From positions 15,932,491 through 15,996,490 of the forward strand of contig CM067521.1 of assembly GCA_034509495.1 (NCBI GenBank): a stretch of 64,000 bases of DNA, in the 5' to 3' direction. The notes beneath the pieces are model-generated. The model made no database searches. It was given only the letters and a program-made list of their open reading frames with translations, and was not told the origin of the DNA. The DNA is from Acestrorhynchus altus (lineage: Eukaryota; Chordata; Actinopteri; Characiformes; Acestrorhynchidae). This document shows positions 59,455-64,000 of the stretch, in pieces. Every line of letters begins with the position of its first letter. Within the stretch, counting starts at the first letter, position 1. Made by a program: the position numbers and the translations under genes.

Positions 59455-59645
59455 TGATGGGCAGCCGTGACTGGAAGGTCGCTGGTTCGAATCCCCGAAC
59501 TGGCAGGAAATGACTGAAGTGCTCTTGAGCAAGGCACTGGCCTATGGCTGCCCACTGCTCTGGGCATGTGTGCCCACTGCCCCCTGGTGTGTGAAGTCAC
59601 TAGTGTGTATCACTGTGTGAGGATGGGTTTAATGTGGAGGATTCA
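59455..59645 (+). mobile_element. SINE-2 copy 2, well preserved
   Basis: Perfect B-box consensus GGTTCGAATCC at 59484-59494 within GGAAGGTCGCTGGTTCGAAT, followed by AACTGGCAGGAAATGACTGA, GCTCTTGAGCAAGGCACTGG, TGCCCACTGCTCTGGGCATG and AGTGTGTATCACTGTGTGAG. The A-box region is truncated at the left. Confidence 0.82.
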
Positions 59646-59699
59646 TTCCTGTGTGTGCACAACACAGTGGGTTAAAAAAAAGTATAATTACCAATTACT

Positions 59700-60065
59700 T
59701 TTGGAGTTGTAGGTTCCTAATAGTGTCCTCACTCACACAGCTTGAATATACTCAAACAGTTACTGCAGATTGTTTGTTAGGATGGAGTGGAGTGGGTGGA
59801 GTGTTACTAGTATCCCGCACATTTTCAGTCTGGGATAGGTCTGGCGATGTGACTTGCCATGGCATAGTATTTGTGTCTTCAAGCTGAGTTCTTGAGATGG
59901 CAGCAATACGCACATAAACATTTCCATGTTGGAATAGTATCGAAAAGGTAGGGCCACTGGTTGTTGGTGTAAGGTGATCTGGCATTGTACAAAAGTGCTC
60001 CATCAGGCAGCAGGCCATTCTCTGGTGGGACAACATTGCAGTCTTGCATTGCAGTTGGTTGGTTT
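59700..60065 (-). pseudogene. Tc1-like transposase relic
   Basis: The minus strand reads LFQHGNVYVRIAAISRTQLE, DTNTMPWQVTSPDLSQTENV, a decayed QQDNA..H.AA.......D....PW...SPDL.P.EN.; QQDN is mutated to QHGN. Related to the relics at 18830 and 57265. Confidence 0.8.
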
Positions 60066-60164
60066 CATCTGGGTGCATATATAGATTTGTCAAGTACAAA
60101 AAAATATTTACTTTGCATATACCAGTTTAGAAAGCTGGGGTCAGAGCACATGGTCAGCTACACT

Positions 60165-60300
60165 ATGATACCCCTAGAGCAGAGAGGGTTAAGGTCCTCG
60201 CTAAAGGGTCCAACAGGGGTAGCCTAGGTGGACCTGGGTATTGAACCCACAATTTTGTGATCAATAATCCTGGGAAAGCTTTTTTTCCGAATAATGTAAA
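60165..60300 (-). mobile_element. SINE-3 copy 2
   Basis: On the plus strand GAGGGTTAAGGTCCTCGCTA, CCTGGGTATTGAACCCACAA and TTTTGTGATCAATAATCCTG are the reverse complement of the SINE-3 body and its B box (GGGTTCAATAC). Confidence 0.75.
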
Positions 60301-61580
60301 AGCTTGTTTTCACCTCAGCCCTCCAGGTAAGATTCCCATGAATAGTACTTGGCTCCGTTTACAGGGATTTTGATTCTGGCTGGGCTCCAGCTTGACTCTA
60401 CTGAACCACTCACTGTTCAAATAAAATTCAGAGGTAAAGGTGCATGTATTAAAGAACGAGCATACGTTTCATTATTCTATTTATAAAGACTTTGGTGGTC
60501 CACTTGTGTTCACCAGAGCTTACTTGTTTACCCACCTCATCCTGTGGCTTTACACATACGCTAATGCTTACAGCATGATCTCCTCATCTTTGCCCTGCAT
60601 GGATGGAGTCATTCCCAGCCTCACGTAATTGCCACAATCATTCTCATTGAACCAGCAGATCCATTCCCCCAAGCACTCTCTGCAGGACTTGAAGAACACG
60701 GATAATGTGATTGAATCAATAAAATCTCATCTCACAGACACCCTGCAATGGCACGGCTCACGCAAACATTGTTGTTGGGCGTCTTTAACATAATGGTTGC
60801 ATTGGATTTGGGACATTTTAGAGTGATTTCAAAATGCACTTGAAAATGTTACTTTTTCTGAAGTTTTAGCAGAATTTAAGCAGTACAGACGTGCAAATAC
60901 ATGATGGCAGCACTCAAAACTTATCCTCCCTCGAGGTTCCTGTTTGATCAAAATTTGCAAACTTTTGCCAAGTAGTTTCTGAGACCACTCAGTGAAATAT
61001 TTTGACTCATCTAAGAAAACATCTTGCATTGCTATTTGGGGGTTATTGGAGACCCCAGTTCAAATGAATCTGCCAGTCATATTGGCCGGATCAATTGACC
61101 TGACTGCCTCTGTGTGAGATGAATCAATTCTCTATTACTGTAGTGTTCAAAGACGAGCGATCAATTAAGCTTCACCTGATAAATAATAAACGCAGGGCTA
61201 ATAAGGGAGTCAGGTCATACAGAGTAACAAGGGCAGGGATTTTACACACAAGGCTCCATTCCACGCTCATTTACACAGTCTGCCCTCTGTACGGAGGCTG
61301 ATGGCTGAGCGCCACAGTCTTTATCTGTTTCCCTGAGCACAGAAGGGTGAAGGATGGGAGGCTTGGGGGAGGGTAAGAAGCTTGTGAAGGATGAGACAAA
61401 TATATAGGATATAGGGAAATATAGGGAATCCTGATTCAGGTGTACATGAGTGGACCTTTTAGCCATATTTAGATCCCTGAACAATAACATTTGTTCCTCT
61501 AAGACGCTGATGACCGTTGGCCATTGCTCATTTGCGGTTTAAACATCTACAAACAGGAATGGATGAATGAAAGAATGAGT
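60300..61580. other. no gene; candidate conserved elements at 60700-60800 and 61120-61320
   Basis: CpG-retaining non-repetitive sequence (GGCACGGCTCACGCAAACAT near 60752; ATCAATTAAGCTTCACCTGA near 61160; AATAATAAACGCAGGGCTAA near 61183). No coding frame of note. Confidence 0.3.
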
Positions 61581-61789
61581 GAATGAATGAAAGAAGTGAG
61601 TTACATTTATATAGATACCTAAAGGATGCTTCACAATCACACTCAACACGCAACCAACACACCAGCAAAGAACAATCGTGCACAGCATACTCCCTATCGG
61701 ACACGACCATTCACCCAAAGGTGAGCGCTAGGGAGGTTTACCCAGGACACAGTGGCAATCCATATTTGGGCATACACTCACATACATTC

Positions 61790-61965
61790 TCACGTTAGAG
61801 AATTCACCTGATATCCATGTTTTTGAAATGTGGGAGGAAACCTGAGTCCTCAGGGGAAACCCATGCAGACATAAGAAGAACATGGAAACTCCACCCAGAC
61901 CTTGAACCTAAGCCCCATGGGAAGTGAAAGTACTAATCACCACGCCATCGTGCCACCCAGTGCCA
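61790..61965 (-). mobile_element. L2-type LINE 3' fragment
   Basis: GAATTCACCTGATATCCATG, GAAATGTGGGAGGAAACCTG, AACCCATGCAGACATAAGAA and CACGCCATCGTGCCACCCAG are the reverse complement of the fish L2-like 3' segment. Upstream sequence back to about 61600 shares features with 7140-7660. Confidence 0.7.
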
Positions 61966-62094
61966 CTGGATAGCTTGGTGGTTAGCCCAGACACACTTAA
62001 TTATTTTCTCATTTTTCTTCTTATGAGATTTGCATGATTTATTAATTAATGATGATTATTTTTTTACATTAAATGTACATAAATACGCTTAAAA

Positions 62095-62420
62095 GTAAGC
62101 AAAAGTATTGGGACACTAGCTTGGTCTTTACATCAATGATTTTAGGGTTTGTCCTTATGTTGTGGGAGCAACTGTCCTGGGAAGAATTTCTACTAGATTC
62201 TGGAGTATTGTTGTAAGGATTTGATTGCATTCAATGACAAGACCATTATTGAGGTCAGGATGTGCCCAAATGTACTGAACCGAACACCGTCATTCCAGAC
62301 AACACAGTTCCACTGCTCCACAGCTCAGTGCTGGGGGCTTTATACCCATCTAGCCCACACCTGGCCTGAATCCATGCCCACAAACATTTAGACATACACT
62401 GCATTTTCCACCCTTGTTTA
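62095..62420 (+). mobile_element. family A repeat, copy
   Basis: CAAAAGTATTGGGACACTAG, TTTCTACTAGATTCTGGAGT, TTGTAAGGATTTGATTGCAT, ACCGTCATTCCAGACAACAC, AGTTCCACTGCTCCACAGCT and CAGTGCTGGGGGCTTTATAC; the most complete single copy here. Confidence 0.78.
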
Positions 62421-62429
62421 TGTGTTAGA

Positions 62430-63885
62430 ATTTTATAGACTTTTTTCTGTTTTCCGTGCCTTGGGCTACTGTGCATACTGAGCATCCTGGGCTTAAACAG
62501 TTTATTATGTCAGATGAAATAGTTGGGCATAAACTGCTGTAGCCTGAATATTGCTTTCTGATGTTGTATTTGTATATGTCTATGTTTTGTGTTGTATAAG
62601 GTGGTTGATATGAGTGATGGTGTTTTGAAACACGATTAATGCTTTATTTCATAAAAACTAAAGCCATTTCTTTTCTTCTTTTATTTCAAAAAAGCATTTT
62701 CAGCATATTCTTTTTTTATCATTGTGGTCATTTGCTTCCTATTTGCCCGCAGATGTAATGTAATTTAAGAGCGTAATGTGATTTCACTGAGGCCTTTTTA
62801 GCCATTAATGGTCAAGATAGTGATCAAATGGGGAGGGGGTTGGGAACCTGAAACCACTCACACATGCATGCATTATGGTCTCTGGGATCTATATTAGACA
62901 GCACAAATAACTCTCCACATCTACAGCAACCTATAGCGTTGGACTGCTCGACTGGGTCTGGAATACCAATCAATATCACCATCACTGTGTGATCTGTGAC
63001 AAGTGGATGGCTTTGCTGCACAGGGCTTAGGATTTGTGGTATGACAGTGGTGGCTTTCATGAAGAGACGTCGAATCACCTCATTTGACTCCCCTACCTGA
63101 TTACAGATCCCATTTCATCTCGTGGGGTTTTTATAGTGTCATAATGATGCTCTGTAATTGGCTAAGAAGAACATATCATATCTTTTTATAACACAGTTAA
63201 GTGTACATAGCATTCAAAAAGTGTTAAAAATCGATTGGGTACCTTCCGTGTTGTACATTAACAAACATACTGAAGATGGCATGATCCATGACTTTTCTCA
63301 AATCTGATGTCACCTTACATGTTTAAGGTGGTAGTAAATTCAGGCTCCAGGTGATCGGGCTATAAATATCTGTTGGGTGTGCAAAGATGGAGGAGAGGTT
63401 GTACAATGTAGTGAATGTCTCATTTGATGTGTATAAAATGGGTCACAGGTCAGATGGTGATCATTTGTTTCGAAGTGTATGGTCATATGGGTCTACAGCA
63501 GTCTTCTCAGTCTATGAATCCTGCAACATGAATGTATCATCCTCCTGCAATGCCACCTGCGAAAGCCTGATTACTGTTACTTCCAGCTTAAACGCTCAAG
63601 GTGAGCATTTTTTGTCTAGCAAGTTTTCTAATCCAGTAAAAGTATTCAATATGTTTGTAGTGAAATAGAATCCATGTAGAACCATCTACAAATAGTTTTC
63701 CACCAATGCAAATATCCAAATTGTTCTTTGCATTTTCACAGTTCAATATGGAGAACACAGGTTTTATATCTTTTATACTTAAAGTGTATAAAAATTATGC
63801 TGTGCATTAAAACAAGATTTTTTAAATTGAATCGTGCAACTTCTCCATGCAACTCAGTAATCAAACACACTTACTATGACAGTGG
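62430..63885. other. no gene recognised
   Basis: The open frame at 63387-63668 (with CNMNVSSSCNATC) is followed by a donor-like CAAGGTGAGC at 63597-63606, but no ASIC or other domain is recognisable. Confidence 0.3.
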
Positions 63886-63887
63886 AA

Positions 63888-63965
63888 ATGTCACAGCCTT
63901 GTGACGGAAAGGTTGCTGGTTTGATTCCCTGAACTGGCAGGACATGACTGAAGTGGCATTGGTTG
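63888..63965 (+). mobile_element. SINE-2 fragment, copy 3
   Basis: B-box-like GGTTTGATTCC at 63918-63928 followed by CTGAACTGGCAGGACATGAC. Confidence 0.65.
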
Positions 63966-64000
63966 AGACAATTAGACTCATTCACAGCCAACTCATCAAA

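Noticed and set aside
59484..59494. tRNA gene suggested by a perfect B box
   Set aside because: No matching A box or cloverleaf; the same context recurs as a SINE at 4445 and 63888.
63387..63668. Cys/Asn-rich open frame followed by a donor-like GTGAGC, considered as a further ASIC exon
   Set aside because: It does not match the expected ASIC sequence after residue 187. The upstream acceptor is weak and no family could be named.

Overview
The window is nuclear DNA of a ray-finned fish, most likely a teleost and probably an otophysan (carp, tetra, catfish or knifefish relative). Evidence: split vertebrate-type exons with GT/AG borders, dense CA, GA and TA microsatellites, many Tc1-like, hAT-like, L2/Rex-like and tRNA-SINE fragments of kinds familiar from otophysan genomes, and AT-rich non-coding DNA. 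The otophysan placement rests on recalled repeat families, not a search.

Only one gene can be supported: the 5' part of an acid-sensing ion channel gene of the ASIC1 type (asic1) on the + strand. Exon 1 (16395-16759) encodes the cytosolic N-terminus, TM1 and the start of the extracellular domain. Exon 2 (46913-47108) continues to residue 187. The two exons join in frame across a phase-2 intron of about 30.2 kb. Exon 2 ends at a phase-0 GTGAGT donor, at the position where mammalian ASIC1a and ASIC1b diverge. The remaining exons (rest of the extracellular domain, TM2, C-terminus) were not found and should lie beyond base 64000.

Layout: 1-15300 is gene-free flank with repeats and several homeodomain-site-rich candidate conserved elements. 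15337-15630 is a CA/CT microsatellite cluster. 15640-16394 is a CpG-rich presumptive promoter and 5'UTR. 16760-46912 is intron 1, which holds a 25-copy 33-bp minisatellite (about 20550-21380), a probable solo LTR, nested SINE/LINE insertions, Tc1 relics and a degenerate tandem repeat next to exon 2. 47109-64000 is partial intron 2, especially rich in DNA-transposon and LINE fragments, with one unexplained exon-like 51-bp block at 58309-58359.

No bacterial-type operon, CRISPR array, intact transposase or functional tRNA was found. Most long reading frames are repeats or chance. No undescribed biological system could be demonstrated. The best leads are the exon architecture of the channel gene, the minisatellite and the exon-like block.
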